Source of the DNA: Nitrospirota bacterium
Lineage (GTDB): Bacteria; Nitrospirota; Thermodesulfovibrionia; Thermodesulfovibrionales; JdFR-88
DNA length: 23,924 nt
Assembly: GCA_021812785.1 (NCBI GenBank)
Contig: JAKAMR010000033.1
Coordinates: forward strand, 1-23,924
Direction: 5' to 3'
Below the pieces are notes generated by a model that did no database searches, was not told the origin of the DNA, and saw only the letters and a program-made list of their open reading frames with translations. This document shows positions 6,046 to 15,091 of this stretch, piece by piece (the stretch's first letter is position 1; each line of letters opens with the position of its first letter). A program made the translations under genes and the position numbers.

Positions 6046-6264
6046 ATGGACGTCAGGGTCAGGATCAACGGCAGGATTTTTTTACTCTCCGAGGATGAGT
6101 TTATGAAGCTTGTCCTTGGAATGACCCCCGCAAATCCAGTCGATGTGCTGGATTTCATCGGGGGTAGGAATCGGGGAGAACGGCAGCGTTGCCGTTCTCC
6201 TCTTTTTAGTTTTTTATGGGTGAGGAATTATTGCAATAAGTGTCCTAAAGTTCGCTCAGATTGA
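6046..6264 (+). CDS. 72-aa small protein, paralogue of the 38-aa peptide, extended through a terminator
   Basis: The ATG at 6046 follows AAGGAGGAG (6033-6041). Residues 1-38 (MDVRVRINGRIFLLS to NPVDVLDFI) match the 1514 peptide at 27 of 38 positions. The reading frame then continues for 34 residues (GGRNRGERQRCRSPLF and on) across a perfect rho-independent terminator at 6175-6200, and this tail has no counterpart in the paralogue. The expected end was probably near 6160: a two-base change in the GGGGG run after the Ile codon would restore a TAG. The extension may therefore come from a small insertion, or the real mRNA may end inside the ORF. The 3' end overlaps the converging antitoxin-like gene by 20 bases. 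Confidence 0.65.
   Translation: MDVRVRINGRIFLLSEDEFMKLVLGMTPANPVDVLDFIGGRNRGERQRCRSPLFSFLWVRNYCNKCPKVRSD
6175..6207 (+). terminator. rho-independent terminator inside the 6046 ORF
   Basis: GGAGAACGGCA (6175-6185), loop GCGT and TGCCGTTCTCC (6190-6200) form a perfect 11-bp stem. TCTTTTTAGTTTTTT follows. It is a textbook intrinsic terminator for the + strand. Confidence 0.85.
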
Positions 6265-6472
6265 GCTTTGATATCTTTCCCCGGGCCGCCTGCTTCAGCC
6301 CTTTCTGAACGCTTTCAAGCGCCTTCTTGTTTTTATAAAGCCATCTTTCGGGGGAAGGAATGAGGTCAAGAACGATCTCTAATCTCTCAAGCTCGTCCAT
6401 ATCTATAATGGCCGCGATTTTGTGGCCCTTCACGTCGATCATGAATTGTTTGACTTTGATATTATTGCCCAT
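6245..6472 (-). CDS. Phd/YefM-type antitoxin-like small protein (tentative), 75 aa
   Basis: The ATG at 6472 is preferred over an upstream TTG because GAGG lies six bases before it. The product starts MGNNIKVKQFMIDVKGHKI, followed by AAIIDMDELERLEIVLD, which resembles the beta-strand plus dimerisation-helix pattern of Phd/YefM-type antitoxins. It ends ALESVQKGLKQAARGKISKL..., the kind of tail that binds RelE-type toxins. It begins 36 bases after the upstream unstable-antitoxin gene on the same strand. No RelE, ParE or Doc toxin follows: the next sequence downstream is the converging 6046 ORF. The family call is by pattern only. Confidence 0.6.
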   Translation of the reverse strand: MGNNIKVKQFMIDVKGHKIAAIIDMDELERLEIVLDLIPSPERWLYKNKKALESVQKGLKQAARGKISKLNLSEL

Positions 6473-6508
6473 CGTCAACCTCAGATTAGGCGCTTTAAGA
6501 AAGGACCT

Positions 6509-6730
6509 TCATCTGGCCCGATGTTTTCCCATTACCTGTTCATAAGGCACCGTCTCTATCTTGCCGGCCTTATAGGCTTCCCAGCGCTTGCGCGCCTCGT
6601 CTGCCCATACACGGTCGATTTCAGGATCGGGCCTGTCCAGTTGGGTTAAAATCGAGTCTACAAGCTCTATTTTTTCCGTATCCGGGAGAGTTTTAATTTT
6701 CTCAGCAAGCTCTTTGCTTATCGTACCCAT
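6509..6730 (-). CDS. putative addiction-module component (unstable antitoxin family), 73 aa
   Basis: The ATG at 6730 has AAGGAG eight bases upstream. The sequence ELAEKIKTLPDTEKIELVDS followed by ILTQLDRPDPEIDRVWADEA, RKRWEAYKAGKIETVPYEQV fits the short helical addiction-module component family (TIGR02574-like), which normally precedes a ParE/RelE-type toxin. Here the following gene is another antitoxin-like protein, not a recognisable toxin. It lies 34 bases after the NERD gene and may be co-transcribed with the defence operon, or may be driven from its own promoter in that gap. Confidence 0.75.
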   Translation of the reverse strand: MGTISKELAEKIKTLPDTEKIELVDSILTQLDRPDPEIDRVWADEARKRWEAYKAGKIETVPYEQVMGKHRAR

Positions 6731-6764
6731 AAGGCATACTCCTTTTTAAATATAGTTTAACAAT

Positions 6765-7541
6765 TTACTTGTCCATCCGAGCTTTTTCATTGCCAGGTTC
6801 AAACCCCTTGTCCATTCTTGCCAATGCAAGAAACGCTTGTGAAATGGATTCTATTTCTTTTTTTGATAGCTTTTTGCCTTTTTTGTTTTCGACAATATAA
6901 GCATAAAGCTGTTCGTCCCGGACACAATGGACGGTACCGGTTGAACCCCACCTTGCCTCAATGTATGCCGATGGGAAAGCAAAGACACCTTGAATAAAAA
7001 GGTCGTCCAATGAGGCCAGAGTCAATACTTTTTCACGAATGCCCATTATTCTGCCTGTGAGATTCTTAACCTCCGCTTTCTTCGTTGGCTGACCATTCCA
7101 CAGAAGCTCCCCATTTCCATCAGAAGCGACGACACCTTTCCAATTCTTTGTATCAATTACATACGCGCCAGTTGCTCCGATTACCACATGATCGAGGTTG
7201 CCATAAGGGGTAGAAAGGTCATGTATAACATAGAAACCATCAGGGAAGTTTTCTAAAATCCGGCCGACAATGGCCTCACCTGTGGCGCCTTTCCTATAAT
7301 TCAATCTCTCTCGTTCCAGCTCATCAACTATTCGGTCAAGCTTTTTCATTGCAAATGGGAGAATTCCAATAAATAAAACTCCGGGGATAACCGCATAAGG
7401 CCGAAATCTGCCGCCCAATAAGAATCCAAGGGACAATGCTAGAAAACCAAACGCCAGAAACAGAGTCATAAATTGCTTTTGATATTTTTTTATGGACTGC
7501 TCGGTTACATATCGTCCCGTTTCGCCTAAGACCTTTGCCAT
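6765..7541 (-). CDS. membrane-anchored NERD-domain nuclease-like protein, 258 aa
   Basis: The ATG at 7541 has a weak GGTGA upstream. Residues 1-25 are hydrophilic. Two hydrophobic helices follow at about 26-46 and 50-65, then a charged linker. The NERD domain begins near 84 with GATGEAIVGRIL, continues with STPYGNLDHVVIGATGAYVIDTKNWKG (about 110-135; the Asp and D-x-K pair are the PD-(D/E)XK-type metal site) and extends to about 190. The C-terminal tail is basic. NERD proteins are nuclease-related and often associate with defence or DNA-processing genes. Here it follows the DUF499 gene by 85 bases on the same strand and could be a membrane-tethered nuclease of that system; a separate housekeeping role cannot be excluded. 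Confidence 0.8.
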   Translation of the reverse strand: MAKVLGETGRYVTEQSIKKYQKQFMTLFLAFGFLALSLGFLLGGRFRPYAVIPGVLFIGILPFAMKKLDRIVDELERERLNYRKGATGEAIVGRILENFPDGFYVIHDLSTPYGNLDHVVIGATGAYVIDTKNWKGVVASDGNGELLWNGQPTKKAEVKNLTGRIMGIREKVLTLASLDDLFIQGVFAFPSAYIEARWGSTGTVHCVRDEQLYAYIVENKKGKKLSKKEIESISQAFLALARMDKGFEPGNEKARMDK

Positions 7542-7626
7542 AATTTAAAATTCACCTACCGCCTAGGGAAATAAAGAAATAGCCACGTTTCATAAGGTCT
7601 GCCAATATAATTGGGTGCTTCCATAA

Positions 7627-10600
7627 TCATTTCTCCTCAAACCCAAAGCTCTTGAATTTAAGCGTTCGGCAGTTTTCGGTAACGGTTCTGACCACATTAT
7701 CAGGGACTCCTTCTGGGATATCAGCCCTAATCTCAAGAGTTATTTCCAGGTTAGAGTCCATTAAAGAGGAAAGGTGCTGTATTATTTCCTCAGCAATTTT
7801 CCCTGCATCCCGGCCAAGTCTTGTTGAATCGAGCTCGACAGAGCCATAAAATCTGATAGGAAGGCGTTTCTCCTCTTTCTCCGTTACAAGTACTCCTCCG
7901 GGGTAAGCACCAGATGCCCCATTTTTAGCAGTAAAACCGGATTCATCGGGAGCCGGTTCCGCTGGAGCCTTATCAGCTTCAAGCTGCTTTTGCGCAGAAT
8001 CGGGTTTAACCAGCAAGCCGTTTCCGTCAAGCGAAACAGATGATATGCCCATGGTCCTCAACCCAAGATAACGGTTTTTTTTGTCATCCCATCCATCAGC
8101 ATACGCAAAAGTTTCAGTCCAGGTAAGGACTGACAGCCCCGCTCTCACAGATTCAATAAGGACTTCAGAATCCCTTAAGCGAGGCAGATAAAGATACTTT
8201 GCAAAATCTTCTGCAAGCTGCTTTATAGGTACGCTATCGCCTCGCCAGAGCGGTATTTTATCAAGTTCCATTCGAAGTCTGGTTCCGGCGAAGGACGTAA
8301 TCAGCAACTCATCATTTTTAAGCTTCTTGCTCGCTCTTGCGGCAAGTGAATCACTTCCCGAAAGGCGGAGCACGGTCCATTCGATAGGGGCCTGCGGCGT
8401 TGATTGCCCCGGCGCAAGCAGCCACTGGTAGGCTTCAGGTATACGAGCCGTCATTGCGCTATCAGCAGATTTAAGCTGGGTTTCTGCCTGTTTTACCTGG
8501 TGCGGGTCGAGATTGAGCTGAACTTTTTCATCAAGGATAGATTGCCAGGCTAAGTATTTCCTTACAGCCTCGTCCAAGTCCTGCAGGCGGGTCTTGTCCA
8601 CCGCTAAAAAAACAAGCGTATTCCGATAATTGCGAGGAGATGTGCCCCGGTTTTCCAATATCTCCTTTGCGGCGGATTGAGCAGGAGAGCTGGGATCTTT
8701 ACTGTAAGGATAATCAATGCCAAGTACAACCAGTCTTGTATCCATATCATCAGGAACTTCCTGACCCGAGCGAGGCAGGGGGTGAACGCGGCTGAAATCT
8801 CCTTGCTTCTTCAGGTCGGCCCTCAGCCTATTATCAAGCTCGCGGGTTACTGCATCCGGATCGCGCTTGAGCTGCTCAGCACGATCTTCCGCCAGCTTTG
8901 TCACCGTTGGCTGAACCGAATACCAGAAACGAGGCCCGTCCTGGTAAAGATATGTTGCAACACCGGCAAGCCGTCTGAGTGCATCGCCAAAGATCGCCGG
9001 CGATTCGCCCGGTATTACACAGCCCAGTTTTACTCTGCGGTCCTCTACGCCTCGATTTGCAGTGCTCGTCATTGGGGCCGATCCAAGATAAATTGTTCGA
9101 GCAACTCGCCGGGCTGCGTGAAATTTGCCAAGATTTGGGACCTCATTGTCAATCTGAAGAGGTAAAGAGCTAGGCCCATCCACGTCCTTTTCTATAACTG
9201 GAGCCCAGTTATCGGAAAGATATCGCGTCAGCTCGAACTGGACGCGCGGATCGTCAATAGGAATAGTAGACGGCAAAATCAGGGGATTGCGGTCTCCTTT
9301 TTCCCAAAGGCTATGAATAACCGAGGCCATCAGACGCAATACACCCCTGGTCCTCTGGAATTTCAGAAGAGTCGACCAATCGGTGTACAACCGGTCGAAT
9401 ATCTCTGGATGTATGGGATAAGCAGCTTTGATCCTTTTCTCATAATCCGATTCATGACACTCCGGCGGGAATTCCTGGTGCTGAGTACGGTAAAGATCAA
9501 AGAACTCTCTGGCAATAATATCCCGCATTTTAAATTGATCTTGAGTAACTAAAGGCTCAAATAAGCGCCTGCGAACGATCTCGAATCCTTCTTCAGCAGT
9601 CGCAGGTCTCCATGATGATTCAATCCTGCCAATGACATTGCGTAGGCGGTCAAGCGCTTCACGGCCACGCTGCCCGCCAACTTCCAAATCATCCGCTTGT
9701 AAATGTGGGGAACCGGAGGTATCCGATGCAGGCAAACTGATTACAAGAAGGCAATTTTTTGCCAATCTGGCCGATTCTGTAAGCGCTTGAGCAAAAGTAA
9801 ACTGCGTCTCAAAACTGCCAGCCGGCAAATCGCTTTGATCATGGAGCTGCCTTGCATAAGCTACCCACTCATCTATAAGAATCAGGCAAGGTCCATATTC
9901 ATTGAATAATTCCCTGAGAACATCGCCGGGACTTGTCCCCTTTTCATCATCGGCCGCAATACGTTTAAATGCTTTTTTACCGCCAAGCTGCCAAGCAATT
10001 TCTCCCCAAAAAGTGCGGACCACTGTGCCGTCCTTTTTGGTCACCGGATTACCGGGAGATATTTTATTGCCTACGAGAACTACCCGGTTTGCACGGGGGA
10101 GACTCTTAAGTTCGGCGCCAGCTAAAACTGCATCAACCCCTGCCAACTCCCCTGCCGTAATACCAGAGACGAGATGATATAGCGCAAGCATCGAGTGAGT
10201 CTTTCCACCGCCGAAATTTGTCTGAAGCTGGACAACGGGATCACCGCCTGAGCCGGACAGACGTTTTACGGCATTAACAAGCAGCCCTTTAAGGCTTTCC
10301 GTAAGATAGGTGCGGCGGAAAAATTCCGCCGGTTTCCGGTATTCATCCGTACCTTCCCCAAGGTGTACCTGCCAAAGGTCTGCCGCAAATTCAGCTTGCT
10401 GGTATTGGCCGCTTGCTACATCTTTATGCGGCGTAATCACTTCCCGCCATGGTTTCAGTGTTCCTGCAGTCTGGTTTTCTACAATTCCAGCGCCTTTACG
10501 CCGCTCGCTCCGGACCTGTTCATCAATAATAAGTCGTCTAAGCTCGATCTTAAGTTTGCGGACAGTCTCAGCCTGAGAGGCCGAAATTGCTGTAAGAAGT

Positions 10601-10950
10601 CTTTCTGCCGAATCAAGAGCGCGATCCGCATCATCACCGGAAAAGGGCTCTTGATGCGCCCATTTATTACGAACCTCCCGAAGCTCGGAGACAAGACTGC
10701 GTTCTCCCTGTCCGAGCGTCTTTCTGAATACATCGTTCCAGGCATCCCACATTAGCCGCAGAAGCGCAGCAGCATCCCACTCTTTAAGTGGACGATTCAT
10801 GTTCAGCCGATCATCAGCAGCAAACCTCCTTGCTTCATCTAGCGCTGTCTTTTTATAAACATTTACGAACTCACGCTCGATAAAAGGAGCAAGACCCTCT
10901 TTTAGAAGGTCTAGTGCCTTACCGACTCTCTCATGATTAGTTATAGCCAT
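7627..10950 (-). CDS. DUF499 AAA+-type ATPase with HEPN-like N-terminus, 1107 aa
   Basis: The ATG at 10950 follows GAGGAA and lies three bases after the methylase stop. Residues 1-125 match the Swt1-like HEPN pattern, with R94NKWAH99 giving the R-x4-H motif seen in HEPN ribonucleases. The DUF499 (COG1483) ATPase follows: Walker A GGGKTHS at 247-253 and Walker B LILIDE at 356-361, with the region to about 600 holding helical lid features. The C-terminal third (about 800-1107) is mixed, ending in a small domain rich in charged beta strands. DUF499 ATPases recur next to DUF1156 methylases in defence islands, where they are thought to couple ATP hydrolysis to restriction or surveillance. The mechanism here is inferred from context. 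Confidence 0.88.
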   Translation of the reverse strand: MAITNHERVGKALDLLKEGLAPFIEREFVNVYKKTALDEARRFAADDRLNMNRPLKEWDAAALLRLMWDAWNDVFRKTLGQGERSLVSELREVRNKWAHQEPFSGDDADRALDSAERLLTAISASQAETVRKLKIELRRLIIDEQVRSERRKGAGIVENQTAGTLKPWREVITPHKDVASGQYQQAEFAADLWQVHLGEGTDEYRKPAEFFRRTYLTESLKGLLVNAVKRLSGSGGDPVVQLQTNFGGGKTHSMLALYHLVSGITAGELAGVDAVLAGAELKSLPRANRVVLVGNKISPGNPVTKKDGTVVRTFWGEIAWQLGGKKAFKRIAADDEKGTSPGDVLRELFNEYGPCLILIDEWVAYARQLHDQSDLPAGSFETQFTFAQALTESARLAKNCLLVISLPASDTSGSPHLQADDLEVGGQRGREALDRLRNVIGRIESSWRPATAEEGFEIVRRRLFEPLVTQDQFKMRDIIAREFFDLYRTQHQEFPPECHESDYEKRIKAAYPIHPEIFDRLYTDWSTLLKFQRTRGVLRLMASVIHSLWEKGDRNPLILPSTIPIDDPRVQFELTRYLSDNWAPVIEKDVDGPSSLPLQIDNEVPNLGKFHAARRVARTIYLGSAPMTSTANRGVEDRRVKLGCVIPGESPAIFGDALRRLAGVATYLYQDGPRFWYSVQPTVTKLAEDRAEQLKRDPDAVTRELDNRLRADLKKQGDFSRVHPLPRSGQEVPDDMDTRLVVLGIDYPYSKDPSSPAQSAAKEILENRGTSPRNYRNTLVFLAVDKTRLQDLDEAVRKYLAWQSILDEKVQLNLDPHQVKQAETQLKSADSAMTARIPEAYQWLLAPGQSTPQAPIEWTVLRLSGSDSLAARASKKLKNDELLITSFAGTRLRMELDKIPLWRGDSVPIKQLAEDFAKYLYLPRLRDSEVLIESVRAGLSVLTWTETFAYADGWDDKKNRYLGLRTMGISSVSLDGNGLLVKPDSAQKQLEADKAPAEPAPDESGFTAKNGASGAYPGGVLVTEKEEKRLPIRFYGSVELDSTRLGRDAGKIAEEIIQHLSSLMDSNLEITLEIRADIPEGVPDNVVRTVTENCRTLKFKSFGFEEK

Positions 10951-10953
10951 TTC

Positions 10954-13830
10954 TTATTCCTCTTCAAACATGGCAGTCTGCTCTTTTTGTGGCTTTCCGC
11001 CCTCGCGTGCCAGTCTCACAATCTCAGGCCAACTCTGAACTAGTGCATTATACGATAAAGCTTCCTGTGCGCGCTTCTTGCGTTCACATATTGTGTAGAG
11101 CCGGTATGCAAGCTCCCTGGCCACTTCGGCTTTGCTCCCGAGCTTTGCTACAAGTTTAGCCGCCGCCGCTTCGCCGCCAGTTTCGAGAGCACGGATTAAT
11201 TGGTGCACCAATTCCCATACTGCAGAGCGTTTAGCAGTAGCAGGATCCCAGCTTGCAGGAAGTTCTGATGGTTTTAGCAAACAAACCCTTCCGGCCTTTG
11301 ATTCCAGAATGCCTGCTTCAACCATGCCTGGAACGCTTGTGTTCTTAGCTTTTGAAAGCGTTTCCGCAACACCGAACTGGCCCTCTCCAAAACCGAATTG
11401 CTCAAACCATGCAAGCGCCCAGCGCGTGTCTGCGTCGAAGTCGCCCTCCTGTTCCGCTAATACTTCATCGAGTGTCTGATTAATAAGGGCCAAGGCCTCT
11501 CTTACGGATAAAGGATTGCCCGCAGCATCAAGGACCTTTGAATATCTGGTATATACTGCCATTCCGGGACCAATCGCAGATTGCGCAAGGTCTACCGGTG
11601 CAATGTTGCCCTTTTGTAGATGGGCCAGAGCTAAAGGCAATTCCGCTTTGAGCTGATTTAAAAATTCTCGACGAGTCGTCGATGGCGTATCCGCTGGTCT
11701 CGGACGGCAGACAAGAACAATACTGGAGGCAAGGGCATTCGCATCGTTTCCAATTACTCGCCCTTCCTTTTCTGTCCTCATCGGCCAAGTTCCCGTTATG
11801 GCAAAACCGGCGCGAATTACAGCATCAAGAAATGTTTCCCATCCAGTACTTGATGACCCACTATCACTTTCATTTTCTGACTGCTTAAAAGCATAGTATA
11901 TGGTAATAGGAAAATTTGGATGTGATTGCTCTGCGAGACGATGCATTGCCCGAGTCATCCCATCGAGAAAGAATTTCTCAGCAGCTTCCTTACTGCCGTG
12001 GCGATAAGGTGTTGCTATGAGCTCTCCTGATTTTGGTACAGTCATTGTCGCAAATATCTCAGGGAAAATAGATCTTATAGAGCGCCGCAACCATACATAA
12101 AAAAAATCTGACAAATCGGCATAACTAATATTGTCGTAATAAGGGGGATCTGTAGAGATAACTTTACCATTTGAGAGTATTTGAGTGTTTGCATCAAATT
12201 GATTGGCAATTCCAGCAACTCCTTCGCCAAGAGCTTCAAATCCTTTAACCTGCCGCTCAAACAAATTATTAAAACTTCCTGAGGAATTACAAAAAGGATT
12301 GCTTTCTGCATAATCCCAAACCATTGGAATAGCCTGCCGTGCAAATACACTTCTCATCTGTGTGTTTGCCGAATTCCAACCACATACTGAGGACGAATGA
12401 TTAGTCACTTGACTGATAAGAAATGCCAAATACACCCTAATAGCCTCATCATATGCCGTTGCGCCGTTACCGCCAATAGCTAGTCCTTTCCCATCATCAG
12501 AAATTCCAGCAGCAAGGGTGTCTTTTTTGACCTTCTCCCTCATTTCGCTAACTAGCTCAGACAATGTCGTTAACACTACGAGCTGGCGGGGAGTGAAAAG
12601 CTCACCATAAGTGGTCAAGCCGTAGTTGGGTGTTTTAAAATCGCGTGGATTAGCTGGTAACGACATTTCCGGAATCCATTCAGGATGTGCTTTTCGTGCA
12701 ATAGATTCATGTTCTAGAGTTGGCGCCAGGAAAACTCGTCCACGGTCGCCTTCCGCAATAATAGCCATAAGTTTATCGCCCATACGCCCAGCCTTACCCT
12801 CTTGCCGGATGTAGTCATAAGTGACTGGCACGCCCGACATAAGACAGCGAAAGGCACTTCTTTTTCCCGCTGTAGTACCGAGTTTTGCGAATTCAGCATT
12901 CTTTGGCTTACCTGTTTTTACTGTGAAGCGGTAACCCACGTTTTCAATAATCGGCTCAATATATGCTTCCTTGCCTGCCTTAGTGGAAAGCATAAAAGTT
13001 GAAGCAAGCGGCACATAAACATTCGCAAAAGCTGGGTTAGGGCTTTTCACCGTTCGTGCCCAAAGCCATGCGATAACGGTCAGTTTCTTCCCGATGAGCG
13101 GCTTTAAGTCGGGACGCTCTTTCGCCATGTCTGCCGTGATCTCGACTTTTGGGTATAAATGGCCTATACGCTTTTCGGCCTCATCCCGCATCCATTTGCC
13201 ATAGTAGCGTACATCTTCGGCAAGCCCCTGAGCGCCTTTCCATTCATGAGCGATTAGTGCCTTATTTTTCCGAGCTTCAGGATTCACAGGCGGTCTGCCT
13301 GCAAACTTCGGGGGTATCTCGATCATTGCCTTATTGATGAGCACTGCTACAGGATTTAAATCACTAGCATATGCCTCCAGTCCCAACCTCTGGGCCTCAA
13401 GAGGCAAAGCCCCGCCGCCAGCGAATGGGTCATGAAAAGCCGGGAGTTTATGACGATCGAACAATTCTTTTGCACGAGGATGGTCAATATTTTCGGCGCA
13501 GGTTCTTCGCCAGCTTTGCCATATCTCCTCACGGGCTCGCTGAAGCACCTCTTCATTTGTCGTATTTTCCCATTGAACAATATCCTCGATAATCTTGAAA
13601 AGCCTCTTCCGCTCCTTCTCCTGGGCCTTTTCAGTGGGGAACAGATCAGGATATGACGATGGATCATCGACCATCTGGCTGAATATCACAGCCCTAGCCG
13701 CCGCAAGCGGCCGCCGGGCCCACCAGAGGTGCAATGTACTCGGGTGTCCATGCCTGATCGACTTCTCCCTGGCCGCAGCTTTATTTATCGCCTCCAGTGG
13801 CAGGGCGACTTCAATCAGTTTTTTCTTCAT
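10954..13830 (-). CDS. DUF1156 (COG1743) DNA methyltransferase, 958 aa
   Basis: The ATG at 13830 matches the usual family start ([15 protein letters not shown]). A TTG at 13848 with AAGGA upstream would add six residues and is a real alternative. The DUF1156 signature is [14 protein letters not shown] (31-44). The SAM-binding motif is DPFAGGG (134-140) with SDLNPVAV (156-163), and the catalytic DPPY (561-564) marks an amino-methylating (adenine N6 or cytosine N4) enzyme. The zinc-ribbon cysteines of some relatives are absent: the sequence is SPNPAF rather than CPNPAC. The DrmMI methylase of class 1 DISARM belongs to this family. It probably methylates host DNA to mark self. It is closely linked to the DUF499 gene (3 bp). 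Confidence 0.9.
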   Translation of the reverse strand: MKKKLIEVALPLEAINKAAAREKSIRHGHPSTLHLWWARRPLAAARAVIFSQMVDDPSSYPDLFPTEKAQEKERKRLFKIIEDIVQWENTTNEEVLQRAREEIWQSWRRTCAENIDHPRAKELFDRHKLPAFHDPFAGGGALPLEAQRLGLEAYASDLNPVAVLINKAMIEIPPKFAGRPPVNPEARKNKALIAHEWKGAQGLAEDVRYYGKWMRDEAEKRIGHLYPKVEITADMAKERPDLKPLIGKKLTVIAWLWARTVKSPNPAFANVYVPLASTFMLSTKAGKEAYIEPIIENVGYRFTVKTGKPKNAEFAKLGTTAGKRSAFRCLMSGVPVTYDYIRQEGKAGRMGDKLMAIIAEGDRGRVFLAPTLEHESIARKAHPEWIPEMSLPANPRDFKTPNYGLTTYGELFTPRQLVVLTTLSELVSEMREKVKKDTLAAGISDDGKGLAIGGNGATAYDEAIRVYLAFLISQVTNHSSSVCGWNSANTQMRSVFARQAIPMVWDYAESNPFCNSSGSFNNLFERQVKGFEALGEGVAGIANQFDANTQILSNGKVISTDPPYYDNISYADLSDFFYVWLRRSIRSIFPEIFATMTVPKSGELIATPYRHGSKEAAEKFFLDGMTRAMHRLAEQSHPNFPITIYYAFKQSENESDSGSSSTGWETFLDAVIRAGFAITGTWPMRTEKEGRVIGNDANALASSIVLVCRPRPADTPSTTRREFLNQLKAELPLALAHLQKGNIAPVDLAQSAIGPGMAVYTRYSKVLDAAGNPLSVREALALINQTLDEVLAEQEGDFDADTRWALAWFEQFGFGEGQFGVAETLSKAKNTSVPGMVEAGILESKAGRVCLLKPSELPASWDPATAKRSAVWELVHQLIRALETGGEAAAAKLVAKLGSKAEVARELAYRLYTICERKKRAQEALSYNALVQSWPEIVRLAREGGKPQKEQTAMFEEE

Positions 13831-13887
13831 ATCAATACTCTGCTCCAATACTTCCTTTGATAACGGAAGCTTACGATTTAGGTATGC

Positions 13888-15087
13888 TCAGTATCCATAT
13901 CTTCGATCAAATTTGTTAGCGATTTTTATGAACTCTTCTATTGTATGACTTCCACGAATTATCCTATCAAGGCAATCCTTTACTATAAGATCATAGTCTT
14001 TGTTGTTTATTGGGGAATCAGCCGCAGCTATAATGAAATTGTAAGGAGTAAGATAACGAATACGTAGTTGTGCATCGGGCGCATTGATGACTTTACCATT
14101 GACAACAGCTGCCCCATCATCAAGTTCTGCTCTGCTTATCAGTGTTTCACCAAAAACCCCATATTCTTCTGCCGCAAATCCCAATTTTTCAGCCATCCTT
14201 GGTATATCTTCCGGCCCATAAACATAAATACCTGTAGGGGGCTCTGCTTTGGTTTCAACGTATACAAATTCTCGATAATGGCTATGATTTCTATATGCAG
14301 CTATTCTTTTAATATCAAGCTGATGATAATCCATCAAGCACATGCCATTTCCTAAGTCCTGGAACCGTGTGATTTGCAAAGTTCGGTATCCCCGCCACCA
14401 CCAGACTGGATCGGTTCTTATTTGAGATATGCGGGCAGGAATATTACGAAGGTGCTCGGGACACTCAAATTCAAGCGGTGCCTGAAGAAGAATTCCAAGT
14501 CTGTCAACTGCTTCCACAGATGAAGTAATCCAATACAAGCCATCGACACCTGGAAATGCTTTGCGCATCCTTTCACTAAAAAAGACGGTTGACTCTATAT
14601 TGATTATTGGAAGCCCTTGGTCAGAGGGTTGCTGAGTTTTTTCCCCAGCTCCTTTCTCCGCATCTACTGAGTGTTTGACGGCTTTCAGCAGGGCTGAGAC
14701 TACCTGGTCTACTCCTCGTGAAGCTTGAGCAGCAACACGATCAGCGAGCATAGGAGAATAACGTACAACGTTTTCTCTGCCCACGCTAAGCCAGACCGGA
14801 AGAATTATTTTCTGGCCTTCAATCTCTCTGGATGCCAAGCCATCCAGTTCTTTTTGAGGCCATTCTTTCGCAAAAAAATTCGCACTTAGTACTACTATTC
14901 CATAGCGTGAGCGGGATAAACCTTGATCTATCTTTCTTCTGAGGCTATCGCCAACGGTAAGAGTGAACTCATCATACCAGACCCGGAGACCTTTCCGGCA
15001 TAATGCGTCAGCGAGAGGTCTTACGAAAGAATCCTTGTCCTCGCTTGCATGGCTAATAAAGACATCATATTCAAATGAATTCTCCAC
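13888..15087 (-). CDS. TIR-domain protein with unrecognised C-terminal domain, 399 aa
   Basis: The GTG at 15087 is chosen; it lies four bases after the helicase stop. A TTG at 15117 would add ten residues overlapping that gene. Residues 5-137 form a TIR_2-type domain: YDVFISHASEDKD, WYDEFTLTVGDSLRRKID (37-54), GIVVLSANFFAKEWPQKEL (63-81) with Glu80 the likely catalytic NADase residue. After a polar linker (138-160), residues 160-399 form one unrecognised domain with aromatic beta segments (VWWWRGYRTLQITRF, YREFVYVETK) and a helical end. Bacterial TIR effectors typically deplete NAD+ when triggered. The second domain could sense the trigger. The gene is AT-richer than the flanking transfer genes. 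Its embedding between helicase and methylase suggests it is part of the system, not a bystander. Confidence 0.85.
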   Translation of the reverse strand: MENSFEYDVFISHASEDKDSFVRPLADALCRKGLRVWYDEFTLTVGDSLRRKIDQGLSRSRYGIVVLSANFFAKEWPQKELDGLASREIEGQKIILPVWLSVGRENVVRYSPMLADRVAAQASRGVDQVVSALLKAVKHSVDAEKGAGEKTQQPSDQGLPIINIESTVFFSERMRKAFPGVDGLYWITSSVEAVDRLGILLQAPLEFECPEHLRNIPARISQIRTDPVWWWRGYRTLQITRFQDLGNGMCLMDYHQLDIKRIAAYRNHSHYREFVYVETKAEPPTGIYVYGPEDIPRMAEKLGFAAEEYGVFGETLISRAELDDGAAVVNGKVINAPDAQLRIRYLTPYNFIIAAADSPINNKDYDLIVKDCLDRIIRGSHTIEEFIKIANKFDRRYGY

Positions 15088-15091
15088 GAGC

